NCBI GenBank assembly: GCA_029891385.1
Contig: CM057233.1
Location: 10,853,460 to 10,917,459 of the forward strand
Origin: Erythroxylum novogranatense
Lineage: Eukaryota > Streptophyta > Magnoliopsida > Malpighiales > Erythroxylaceae
Reading direction: 5' to 3'
Length of the DNA: 64,000 bases
In this document: in pieces, positions 11,442-21,953 of the stretch
Layout: every line of letters starts with the position of its first letter
Numbering within the stretch: position 1 is the stretch's first letter
Notes under the pieces: model-generated
The model's database searches: none
The model's input: the letters and a program-made list of their open reading frames with translations, nothing else
What the model was told of the DNA's origin: nothing
Translations under genes and position numbers: made by a program

Positions 11442-12107
11442 TTACCCAGTCTCTGCTTGTTTCTCCTTTTTTAGCTGCTCAATTTTAATTGAGGCAGCTC
11501 TCAATTCAGTGAAAGTGCCCATATCTGACCTCGCCAGCCTTGTCCTGATCTCCATATTAAGCCCATTTTCAAACCTCCTACATTTTTTTTCTTCTGTGGG
11601 GATTAAAGCAGTAGCATAACCCATCAACTCATTGAATCTGACCTCATACCCAACCACTAACATCCTAACTTGTTTCAATTCTAAGAACTCTTGCATCTTC
11701 ATATCCAGGTAGATCTTGGGCATGTAGTTATCTCTGAAGATCCTTAGAAAGTCTTCCCACTTCAACTGACAAGGCTTAGTGGTACTGCCTGGAACAGTCT
11801 TCTACCACTGGTAAGCTGGGCCCTGCAGTAATGATACTGCATAATCAAACCTCTCATCAGGCTTGTAGTCTATCTGATCGAAGATTCTCTCTATCCTCTC
11901 TAACCATCCCTCAGCCTCGATCTCAGTGCATCTTGCCATAGAAGTCTCTGACTCCACGCTTGCAGACCTATCATACCTCCTCTCACTTCTCTCAGGAACT
12001 CTAGGAGGCAACCCCTGAGATCGAGGTACTGAGGACTCTCTACTAGCTCCTACAGATCCTTGGTCAGCTGGTTGATCAATCTGATCACCTAGGGTGGATG
12101 ACCTCAA
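11442..12107 (-). pseudogene. Element B gag capsid region
   Basis: There are two open blocks, 12107-11802 and 11765-11442, in one frame separated by a stop at about 11799-11801. The sequence changes from QWW-K to QW-stop-K, a TGG to TAG change. The second block carries the retrotransposon gag core (WEDFLRIFRDNYMPK and FNELMGYATALIPTE, then LARSDMGTFTELRAASIKIE). No ATG is visible at the upstream end of the first block; the frame begins after a stop. In live elements this protein forms the particle shell. Confidence 0.85.
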
Positions 12108-12207
12108 ATAATAACTTTAATCATTATCCGCATTGTTCAAGATATTTCATGCTTATCATTCCTATATGTCCCAAAAGATGTTAAACCATATTTTGATACC
12201 ACCTAAG
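12108..12207 (-). promoter_or_regulatory. Element B leader and primer-binding site
   Basis: On the minus strand the primer-binding site reads TGGTATCAAAATATGG (12186-12201), complementary in its first eight bases to the 3' end of initiator Met-tRNA as in many plant elements. It lies six bases after the 5' LTR, which begins at 12208. The rest is a short untranslated leader. Confidence 0.75.
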
Positions 12208-13040
12208 TGTAGCACCCCCTAACCTCAGGATACATACTGGGACGCCGGAAGATCACCCTGGCACATATCCTAAGACAAAGGCGAGCTACGTTCGATCACT
12301 ACATTCACTTCCAATGGCATGGTATCACAATTTATTTAAAAAACATCATAAGAAGATCACAATATTTTAAATCCATTTTTCCTCATAACGTTTTGTAATC
12401 ACCGAATGTCTACATTGTGCTTTTCAACATTTCCCTTAGGAACACATCAAAACCTAATACAAAAGGACTACATGAGAGAGGAAAAATATATGTAGTCTAT
12501 CTAGAATGTCCACAAATTCCAGTTGACTGACTTTTGAGCCATGACTTCACTTGCCAACACACAATCCACACGGCTGGTAGAGCCTCTCAGTAGCTAGAAT
12601 CGTCTCTCGGTCCTGAAAAGATAATGTTACAATTTTGATGAGTTTTGCAAACTCAATTAGGTAATCATCATCGATGGTTCACTCAATTCATACATCGCAT
12701 CATTACACAAAACATAATATTAACCTCTTTGCATATTCACAATAAATCACATTGTTCATACAAAACACACATCAATTATAATTGGCAATGCACGTGAGAC
12801 TCACTTTCATTTATTATTGTCATTATGACCGAGTGCCTTTTTACCAGCTCATCCCTTTATAGATGTTGACCTTTTTCGTATAACGTCCCATATCCCTTAG
12901 TGGATATCGGGTACAGTTGCACTAGACCCCGAGGCTCTATTCACATTCTAAGCTTTAAGCTCTTTATCCTGGCAACTCTAGTGATAACTTCCTTTATCTT
13001 ACATGTATTCATGTAATGAATGTTTCACATAACATAACCT
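12208..13040 (-). repeat. 5' LTR of element B, inner part
   Basis: It is highly similar to 4116-4946 of the 3' LTR and starts TGTAGCACCCC. It is interrupted after AACCT at 13036-13040 by copia element C and resumes at 26595. Confidence 0.92.
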
Positions 13041-13299
13041 TGTAAGCGATCTAGGAAGGGGGGGGGGGTTGAATAGATCTTTAAAATTCTTTGTAAAATT
13101 CTACAATAAAATCAGAAGTTAATTCACACACAAACAACTTAAACAAATTTAAATGTAAAGAGTAGGGAAGAAGATCAAATACTGTTTTTATAGAGGTTCG
13201 GTTCTAAGACCTACGTCCTCTACCTAAGCTCCCATTTAGGATTTGGCAAATCACTTTACTGCACACTAGTTTAGTGTGAACTCTTACAACACCACTTGA

Positions 13300-13465
13300 T
13301 TTCTGACTCAAGCTACCTTTACAACCGATTTGTTTTCCGGCACAAATCCTACTAACACCACTTGATTTCCGGCTCAAGCTACCTTTACAATCGATTTGTT
13401 TTCCGACACAAATCCTACCAACACCACTTGATTTCTGGCTCAAGCTACCTTTCCACTTGATTTTG
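13300..13465 (-). repeat. 66-bp tandem repeat in the element C LTR
   Basis: About two and a half copies of a 66-bp unit containing CACCACTTGATTTC and CGATTTGTTTTCC. Because 66 is a multiple of three, the minus strand reads as a 22-residue repeat with no stop (GSLSRKSSGV...RICAGKQI). The same array with the same number of copies is in the partner LTR at 25560-25735. It lies downstream of the likely promoter, so it would be transcribed, but coding is not indicated. Confidence 0.85.
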
Positions 13466-13810
13466 TCTTCCGGCACAAATCCTACCTCACAAGTGATCTC
13501 CTCTAATCACTCAACTCACAATAACCACAATGATAGAAAATAGAAATGCTAACTCTCAGTACAGATGAATGGAATTAAGACCAAGCTAAGAGTAGTATGA
13601 GAAGAAATTCTTGGAACTATAGTAGTATACTTTGATTTTTGCGTTCCTTCCATTTCCCTTGATGTTTCTCTATTTATTTGCAGGCTAAAGGATGATTATA
13701 GACGTTGGGGATGTCCAATAGCCGTTGTTGATTGATCATAGACCTTTCTAAATTATTTCCTTTCCATTTCTGAATGATTGACTTCGTCAGAATCAGTTTG
13801 CTGTACTCGT

Positions 13811-14055
13811 AAATCGACTTGTCGTGGTGTGTAAGTCGACTTGTAAGAGCGATTTTCTTAAAACTTTATCTCTGCTCTTTTATAAGTCGACTTATGCTGT
13901 GTAAGCCAACTTGTAACCTTCGATAAGTCGACTTATGCAGTGTAAGTCGACTTGTAACCTTCGATAAGTCGACGTATAGTCTATTAGTCGACTTGTGACG
14001 TTCTCAACCTGACAGATCTTGATGTATAAGTCGACTTATGATGTATTAGTCGACT
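13811..14055. repeat. Array of AAGTCGACTT palindromes in the element C 3' LTR
   Basis: Ten boxes matching AAGTCGACTT or a one- to two-base variant begin at 13811, 13833, 13884, 13903, 13925, 13944, 13966, 13985, 14028 and 14046. Each full box is a perfect palindrome, often within TAAGTCGACTTRT. In element orientation the array lies about 130-390 bp upstream of a TATA-like sequence, the position of an LTR enhancer. Confidence 0.9.
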
Positions 14056-14359
14056 TATGTTGCCTTTAACAGTTATATCCAATCAAATCTTCTACAATCT
14101 TCATTATTAATGTCTCTAGCATGATGAAGATTATTTCCTTCTTGATTTCACCATGATTTATGTCTTGCGCATTCAAGATTGATGAAGATTATTTCCTTAT
14201 TGATTTCACCATGATTTATGTCTTGCCCATTCAAGATTGATGTAGTCTTGATTTATTTGAATCTAAATCACCTGAAATAATTTCTTAACCAATTCTATAC
14301 ATTTTATTATTATCAAAACATAAGTGGGATTTAATTTTTCAACCACCATTGGTCCAACA

Positions 14360-15025
14360 ATCTCCCCCTTTTTGATAATGACAAAACATTTAGAAATTGT
14401 TTAAGAAATTGAAAACAAAGAAACATTGATCAAGGTTTTTAAGCCTTGTCTTTTTAGTTAAAAGTCCCCCCCCCCCCTCAATCATATAAATCATTGAATT
14501 TAACAACCTTGTAAGATCAAATGCATAAAAGTTGCATAATTCATAAATTTAATATAAATTCAATTCAAAGACAATTTAACGTACTCCCCCTTAATTAAGT
14601 AACTAAAAAAGAATATCCAATTTCCCATTTTACTCTCCCTTTTTGTCATAATAAAAAATAACTAATACAAACCAACAATTACTCGACTAATTCCTCAACC
14701 TTAGTACATTGATCAAGGTTTTTAATCCCTTGTCTCGATGGTTAGTTTGTCTCCCCCTTAATTAATAAACCAATGAATTTAATAGAAATCAAGATAGTCT
14801 CAAATCAAACACACTCCCCCTTAATCAAATGACTGTGACTAAAGGATACCAAATATCAATTTCCAATATTACTCCCCCTTTTTGTCATAATGAAAAACCA
14901 ATACGAAAAATTATCGCAATGGGAGTTCAAACACAAACAAAATAACAAACCCAAAAACTAATTCAACTAAAGGAGTTTAAATCACACATGCCTAGTTTTA
15001 ATTTAATATTCACAAACACATCTTT
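14360..15025 (-). other. Element C 3' non-coding region with reiterated polypurine tracts
   Basis: The terminal tract (minus strand AAAAAGGGGGAGA) abuts the 3' LTR at 14360-14374. Further copies, seen on the plus strand as CTCCCCC with flanking T-runs, occur near 14466, 14583, 14632, 14751, 14813 and 14871. Some are followed by the same TTTTTGTCATAAT sequence, so the region grew by duplication. No gene is present. Confidence 0.85.
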
Positions 15026-17707
15026 TTAAAGAGGTTTAGTAAAGATATCAGCTAATTGGTCACTAGATGATACATGCTTCAAGCAAATGTCACCTTTTAA
15101 ACAATGATCACGAATGAAATGATGTCTAATTTCTATATGCTTTGTTCTACTATGCAGAATTGGATTTTTACTCAAACAGATTGCACCGATATTATCACAA
15201 TAAATAGGAATATTTTTAACCACTATACCATAGTCAAGCAATTGATGTTTAATACAAAGAACTTGGGCACATGCACTCCCAACTGCTACATATTCAGATT
15301 CAGCAGTGGAAATAGCTACACTAAATTGTTTTTTACTAGCCCAAGAAATCAACGATGATCCTAAGAAATGACACAAGCCACTAGTGCTTTTTCTATCGAT
15401 CCTACATCCACCGTGATCAACATCACTAAAAGCATATAAGTCAAATGATTCACAACTAGGATATCATAAGCCATGATTCACAGTTCTACTCAAATATCTA
15501 AAAATTCTTTTACAAGCACTCAAATGGGAAATTTTAGGACAGCATTGAAATCTAGTAATATCAAGTCTAGAAGCAGTTAAATACAAAAGAGAGCCGATCA
15601 TACCTCTATAAAGTTTTTTATCAACATCTTCTTCATGTTCATGTTTCTCCAAGACCACATTTGTTGCCATTGGTGTTGCCACCACTTTGCATCCTTCCAT
15701 TTTGAACTTCTTTAGAAGCTCCTTGGTATACTTAGATTGGTGAATGAAGATGCCATTTTTGAGTTGTTTGATTTGCAATCCAAGAAAGAACTTGAGTTCC
15801 CCCATCATGCTCATTTCAAATTCACTTTGCATTAAATCACTAAATTTTTTGCACAAAAATTCATTAGTGGCACCAAACACAATATCATCAACATATATTT
15901 GACAAATAAGCATATCTTGATCAACATGTTTAATGAACAAAGTATTATCAATCTTATCATGAACATACCCATGTTGAGTTAGAAAAGTACTTAACCTTTC
16001 ATACCACGCTCTAGGTGCTTTCTTTAACCCATATAGTGCCTTCTTGAGGTTGTAGACATAATCCGGATGTTCATGATCTTCAAATCCCGAAGGTTGTTTG
16101 ACATAAACTTCCTCTTGAATATATCCATTGAGAAATGCACTCTTGACGTCCATTTGATTTAATTTGATCCTCTTATGAGACGCAAAAGCACATAATAATC
16201 TGATGGCCTCCAACCGAGCCACAGGAGCATATGTCTCATTATAATCAAGTCCTTCTTTTTGATAAAATCCTTGAGCTACTAACCTTGATTTATTCTTAAT
16301 CGCTTCACCATTCTCATCATATTTAATCTGATTTACGCACTTGACTCCAATAATAGTTTTGTCCTTTGGTGGAGCTACCAAATCCCACACATTATTCCTC
16401 TTGAATTGATTAAGCTCTTCTTGCATAGCTAATAGCCAATTCTCATCTTCAAGAGCTTCTTTTATATTCTTGGGTTCTACTAATGAGATGAAGGCTGAAT
16501 TGCTCATATTCTCATAGACATTTCTCCAGGTTCTTAAACCATCATTCAAATCACCAATTACTTGCTCCATAGGATGGTTCTTCACTTTTGCCAACGTTTT
16601 AGTATTGGGAACATGATTTTCTTCATCTAACTTCAATTCCTCAATCTTGGATTCAATTTCTTCAACTTTATTTCCTGAATTTCCTGCATCATCATCAAAA
16701 CAAACTTTTCTCGGGGGTGAAATCATATCATCGAATTTAATATGAATACTTTCTTCAACACACTTAGCCCTATTATTATAAACTCTAAAAGCCTTACTAG
16801 TTTGAGAATAACCAATAAACAAACCAACATCAGATTTTGAATCAAATTTTCCTAAATTGTTCTTTCCATTATTATGAATAAAAACTTTACAACCAAAAGG
16901 ATGAAAATAAGAAATATTGGGTTTCTTACCTTTCCAAAGCTCATATGGTGTATTATTTTTGTCTCTTCGTAAATGCACCTTACTGATGACATAGCACGCA
17001 GTATGGATTGTTTCTGCCCAAAATGATTTAGGAAGATCGTACTCATTTAACATAGTTCTATTCATTTCTTCAAGAGAGCGATTCTTCCTTTCTACTACAC
17101 CATTTTGTTGTGGTGTTCCTGGTGTTGAGAAATTGTGCTCCATTTTATATTTGTCGCAAAGGCTTTCAAATGGTTCACACTCAAATTCACCTCCATAATC
17201 GGTTCTAATAGCAACAATTGTCAAATTCTTCTCATTTTGAACCAACCTACACCACTTAGTAAATTAGTTAAAAGCATCACTTTTATTCACAAGAAATCTC
17301 ACCCAAGTAAATCTAGAAAAATCATCCACAATAATAAGGACATATAATTTACCACTAAGAATAGCATGTCTAGATGGTCCAATCAAATCCATATGAACAA
17401 GTTCAAGAATTCTATATGTGCAAATTTCTTTCTTTGTTTTAAAAGATTCTCAAACATGTTTGCCTCTCAAGCAAGATTCACATGAATGATCCTTAACAAA
17501 TTTTATCTTAGACAAACCTCTCACAATGTTATTTTTTGAAAGTTTAGAGATTAAGGGCAAAGGAGCATGTCCTAATTTTCTATGCCATAAAAATGCATTT
17601 TCTTCTAATTTCACCAAACACTTTTCATTAAAAGAACTATCATCATGTAAATCGACAATGTATGTATTACCATGTCTTCAACCAATGAAAGCAACATGAC
17701 CATCCTT
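15026..17707 (-). pseudogene. Element C pol: integrase, reverse transcriptase, RNase H
   Basis: The large open block 17245-15464 (593 codons) runs from the integrase core (RTDYGGEFE; TPQQNGVVERKNRSLEEM) through RT (QMDVKSAFLNGYIQEEVYV; catalytic IYVDDIVFGAT at about 15900-15870) to the start of RNase H. RNase H continues at 15376-15026 (ISTAESEYVAVGSA, IPIYCDN, ADIFTKPL), separated by a break at 15377-15463. The integrase zinc-binding part (WHRKLGH and CESCLRGK, about 17590-17460) lies upstream with in-frame stops near 17450 and 17265. D ends the block at 17708; pol resumes at 23297. Of all the elements in the window, this pol is the best preserved. Confidence 0.92.
17703..17707. repeat. Target-site duplication ATCCT, left copy, for D
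   Basis: ATCCT immediately precedes TGTTGGACCCC. The same five bases follow CCCAACA at 23292-23296. Joining across restores the copia reading KKDGHVAFIG. Confidence 0.92.
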
Positions 17708-20279
17708 GTTGGACCCCGATCCTTAAGTGGCAATTTAGAGATATGAAATGAAATTCAATGAGTGTTTTGGATCTGAATTGTGTTATAGATGTCTTGTGCC
17801 TTAAGAAAAATTGATGAGAAAAGATTTGAGGACTTTGATATTTGAGTAAATTTGTATGAATTATGAGAGTAAAGTGAATGAGTAAATTGAAATGGAAGTT
17901 GAAAATAAGAAATAAAGAGAAAAAGTGTGAAATTTGTCGAATTAGGAAAGTTTGACTTTTTGGTTATAAAAGTTGACTTTTTTATTTAGGCAAAATTTGA
18001 GAAAATGATCTACATGAAACTTGTAGTGTCTATTAAAAGCTTTCTATCGCCATAAAGTATGCAATTTTTTGATATCGGGATTGGAAGATATGATTTTTCG
18101 AAGATAAGGTTCTTTTGCTTTGTTTTTGAAAATGCTATTAAGTATAGGTTTGTGTGTTCTATGCTTCGAGGCCACTCGTCGTACGGATTTAGTCTGAATT
18201 AGAGTAAGTTGTCTTCATGAAATTTGAAGCTTGTTTATCAATCTTTCTGACGTTATAAAGCATGCAATATTTGGATGTGGGAATTGGAAGATATGAATGT
18301 TGAAAGTTTGGAGTTTGTTTAGGTGATGTTTAACAGGGCAGTAACTTTGACTAGGTTTTTGACCCCTTTAGAGATGAAATTGATTTTTGAGTTTTTCATG
18401 GAAGTTGTAGAGCTTCCTTTTATCTTTCCATTGATACCAAATTTGTCAAATTTTGAGTTCAGGATCAAGAGTTACGATTTTTTTGGAAAATTCGGTTATA
18501 TATGTATAATTGAGATTCTGTTCTTTTGCTTTGGATCTGACCCTTTTTCAATCTTTTGCTTATAATTCCTTCGTCCGACATCCGATTGACTCGATTTTCA
18601 AAGCGTTGGATTCCTAAGACAATTAATTTCATTTTCATGGAAAATTGTGATTTTTAGGAGATTAAATGGAAAGAGATTTGATTGAATCAAAGAGTGAGGA
18701 TTGGTTAAAGTGTTTAAGTTGGAAATTTTTTTGAACATGGTTTAGTATTTTGAGAAATTCGGAAACTGTGGAGCTCTGATTGAGTTGATTCTTAAGGAAA
18801 AATAAAATTGAGACATGGGGCTAAAAATCATGTGAAGGGATCGAAATTCAATTTCATCCCTAATATTGTCAATTTCTGGATTGAAGTTGAGTTAATGTTC
18901 AGTCTCGGATTAGTAAGAGCTGAACATGCATTTTGCCTATAACTTCTTCATTTCTAAACCGATTTGAGCGTTCTTGGTTTCATTTTAAAGATGACACATA
19001 GAATAACATTTTTCAAGAGAATGTTTTGCCAAATTATGTCAGTTACCTGCTCAAAATTGGGAAGCAAGATGACAGTTTTTAAAGGTTAAATGAAGGGCAA
19101 ATGTGGAAGTTCACTTAAGTTACTATGATATAAGGCTATTAAGCAAGGGTCTTTTGGTAATTTTGTAGTCAATTAAGAAGAAGAAAGGTGGCTGTCGTTG
19201 GTTTTAAATTAGAAGCACTATAGTCTTAAGGAAAAGAAACGAAAATAAAAGGAAGAGAGGAGAAGAGTGAATCGGTGGAGAAGAGGGGAGAAGAAGAAGA
19301 AACAAAAATGTTTAGGGTTTCGTTTTCTTGATTTGTAAGAGGATTTTCGAACATAGTTTAAGAGAGAAAAAAATGGAGGAACTCAAGAGCTTCATTCCAA
19401 GCCTAGAAAATCCGAAATTGATGAAGAGGGAAGGTAAGAATCGTTTTTGATATTTGGATTTTTGATGATTTTTTGGATTAGATAGTTTAAGAATGTTACG
19501 GGTTTAGGTTTTCTAAAGTTAATTTTGGAGATTATGCCATTTATGATATTCAATTTTTGGTTGTTGACTAATTAGGGTTTTGTCATGAATTTGGGGATTT
19601 TCATAAGGATGGAGAATTGAGGCTTTAAGCAAGTTCCAAGCATCGTTTCGAGGTGGGTAACATGTTTATTATTTGAATTATAAGCTAATTTCAATTTTTT
19701 GAAAAATTTAGAATAAGAATGTTTTAAAAAATATTTATTGTTTGTGTTTTCGAAAGAAATCAAGAAGTGATATGATTTGAAAAGTTATTGTTAGGTTTTG
19801 TTTTCGAATGATTGGAAATGGCTACAATTTTTTCAGACTTTTTAATTAAATGGTTCAATTGTTACATTCTTTGATTTCAAATGATTTGATAAAAATTGAA
19901 ATAATCGTTAAAACCATTGTGTTTGAATATATTAATGTTTTCTAAGATTGTTGCATTCTTGAATGATAAAGGATGTGTTATGTGATTTGCGTAGACATTG
20001 TAAATTTGAAGTTACAGACTTTGAGTTTTTGAATTGTAAAGCATTCTTGTATATAATGCTTTCAATGTGTTGCCTTATAGTTTGGAAATGATTAGAATGC
20101 TAGGAGTGTATGGCTGCCATTTTGAGTGAATTGACGGGATTGTTAGATGAGTATGGACTTGAAAGATTGAGGATGGTGGAGATTGAAGTGGTTTTGTACA
20201 GGTATTGGAGTTTGGATTGAAATTAAAGAAGTTGGCTAGATGATATTTTAGGAGAGGTGCTGTCAAATTTTTCACAAAT

Positions 20280-21410
20280 TTGGCAACAACTTCGATTGTG
20301 CTTTTGACCTCCTTAATGGTTGAATTGGATTAGGAGGTCTTCTGGAAGATTGTATTTTAGGTTTTTATCTTTTCATAGATGTATAATATGTCATTTTACG
20401 GCTTAGTAGTAAGGAGATATAAGAGTTGAAAGGAAACAGCTACGGTTTACCATACTGTTTGGACTGTTTTTGTGCAGTATCTTTGGAAGGGTTTTTCATT
20501 GAGGCCTTCGTTGATTTTTTCATCCTTCATAAGAGATGTAGAATGTCTTTTTATCTTTTCATTGAAGTATAATATGTCATTTTTAGAGTTAGGAGTAAGA
20601 AGTTATAAGTTTCGGAAAATTGCTGCTACTGTTTACCTTCACTGTTTGAACAACAACTTTGGTTGATTGTTTGACCCTCTTAGAATTAGAATTTGACAAG
20701 AGAGTCTTCTTGAAGATTGTATTGTAGGTTTTTATCTTTTCATTGGTATATAAATTGTCACATTTGGACTTAAGATGAGGAAGTTATGAGGGTTGAAAGG
20801 TTTCAGCTACTGTTGATGAGGGTGAGTTTTGTGCAGCACCTTCGGGAGAGTTTTCCACCCACTTAGAGACTGATTTGATTTTTGTTTTCTTCATAGAAAG
20901 TGTATATTATCTTTTCCTTTTTCCAATGAGGTATGATTTGCAATTATTGGAGTTAGGAATAAAAAGTTATGAGGTTGAGAAGATTACAGTTACTGTTCAT
21001 TTAGGTAAAGTTACTGTTCCATTGGTGAAGATATAGGCAGTAGCTTTAGTTGTGTTTTTACCTCTCTTAATTACTGATTTTATTTTTGCATCTTTCATGA
21101 AGTTTGTAGATCCTTTCCTTATCTTTCCAATGAGGTAAAATGTGTAATTTTTCGACTTGTGTGCTAAAAGATATGAATTTTCAAATTCTTGACTTTGTGT
21201 AGGAAAATTTAATTTTAGTGGCAGCAACTTTAAAGCAATTTATGACCCTCTTAATGGCTAAATTATTTTTTAAATCAAGTAGTGTTTGACTCTCTTAGAG
21301 GCCATATGGGTTTTTAAACTCTTCATGAAAGTTGTAGAGTTTTCTTTGAGTTTTTTATTGATACCAAATTTGCGAACTTTGGTGTTCGGTGTGAAGAGTT
21401 ATGAAATTAC
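20280..21410 (+). repeat. Reiterated degenerate module in D
   Basis: Five to six diverged copies of a unit containing TTTTTATCTTTTCATTG, then TATAATATGTCATTTT-like sequence, then GAAGTTATGAG-like sequence occur near 20360, 20550, 20735, 20905, 21115 and 21345. Further copies occur at 18200-18480 and 18940. The same module is found in G, F and, on the same plus strand, in the gypsy B LTRs. Confidence 0.75.
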
Positions 21411-21875
21411 ATTTTTAGTTGAAGAATAGGATTTTTGATTGAGCCCTAAGCCTTTATACTTGATGAGGGAAATTAAGGTAAAGTTTTTCAAGACTTTTTC
21501 AAAGGTAAATAGTTTAAGTTATTTTTTGAAGTTTGTCCGTTCTAAGGTGGTTGATTTCATTGTGTTTGAATGATTTGAAAATTTCTAAAGTATTGCATTC
21601 TTTGATTCTGATGTATGAGAATCCTTTGGTTTTTGAATGATTGAAATATGGTTATGGGTTTTGTGTGACTCTCTGTTCGAATATGACATATCACGAAAAG
21701 CAAGATTTTGAAATGTGCCTTTGGGCAATCCAAATTTTCGTTTTCGATTACGTGTTATGTGGTTTTGGTCAGGTCCCATAAGTGGGACAAGTGCGCACTT
21801 GTCTGTTTTAAAGCCTTCTCCCGGCTGCCCGCTAGTGGCACAGGAGTTTCGATCTCGAACTCCCACAAGTCACGA

Positions 21876-21953
21876 CTACACAGGACCGCAATGCGGGAAG
21901 GTGTAGTACGTTCCATTCACGACTGTACAGGACCGCTATACGGGAATGTGTAG
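21876..21953 (+). repeat. Pair of tandem hairpins in D
   Basis: CTACACAGGACCGCAATGCG... at 21876-21906 and a related copy at 21923-21953. Each has outer arms CTACAC/GTGTAG (CTGTAC/GTGTAG in the second) and an inner stem around a three-base loop, followed by TACG. A single counterpart is in F on the opposite strand (40114-40144). Confidence 0.6.

Larger units (their letters stand above)
13041..14359 (-). repeat. 3' LTR of element C
   Basis: 1319 bp, colinear with 25313-26589. Plus-strand order is a G-run near the U5 end (13060-13069), a block of 66-bp tandem repeats (about 13300-13465), an AT-rich TATA-like region (about 13665-13685, minus-strand AAATAAATAG), a 10-box palindrome array (13811-14055), and a duplicated segment around ATTTATGTCTTGC (14155-14240). 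Confidence 0.93.

Noticed and set aside
13204..13476. A 90-codon protein with GKQI/SSGV repeats
   Set aside because: It is the translated 66-bp LTR repeat of element C, outside gag-pol; reported as a repeat rather than a gene.
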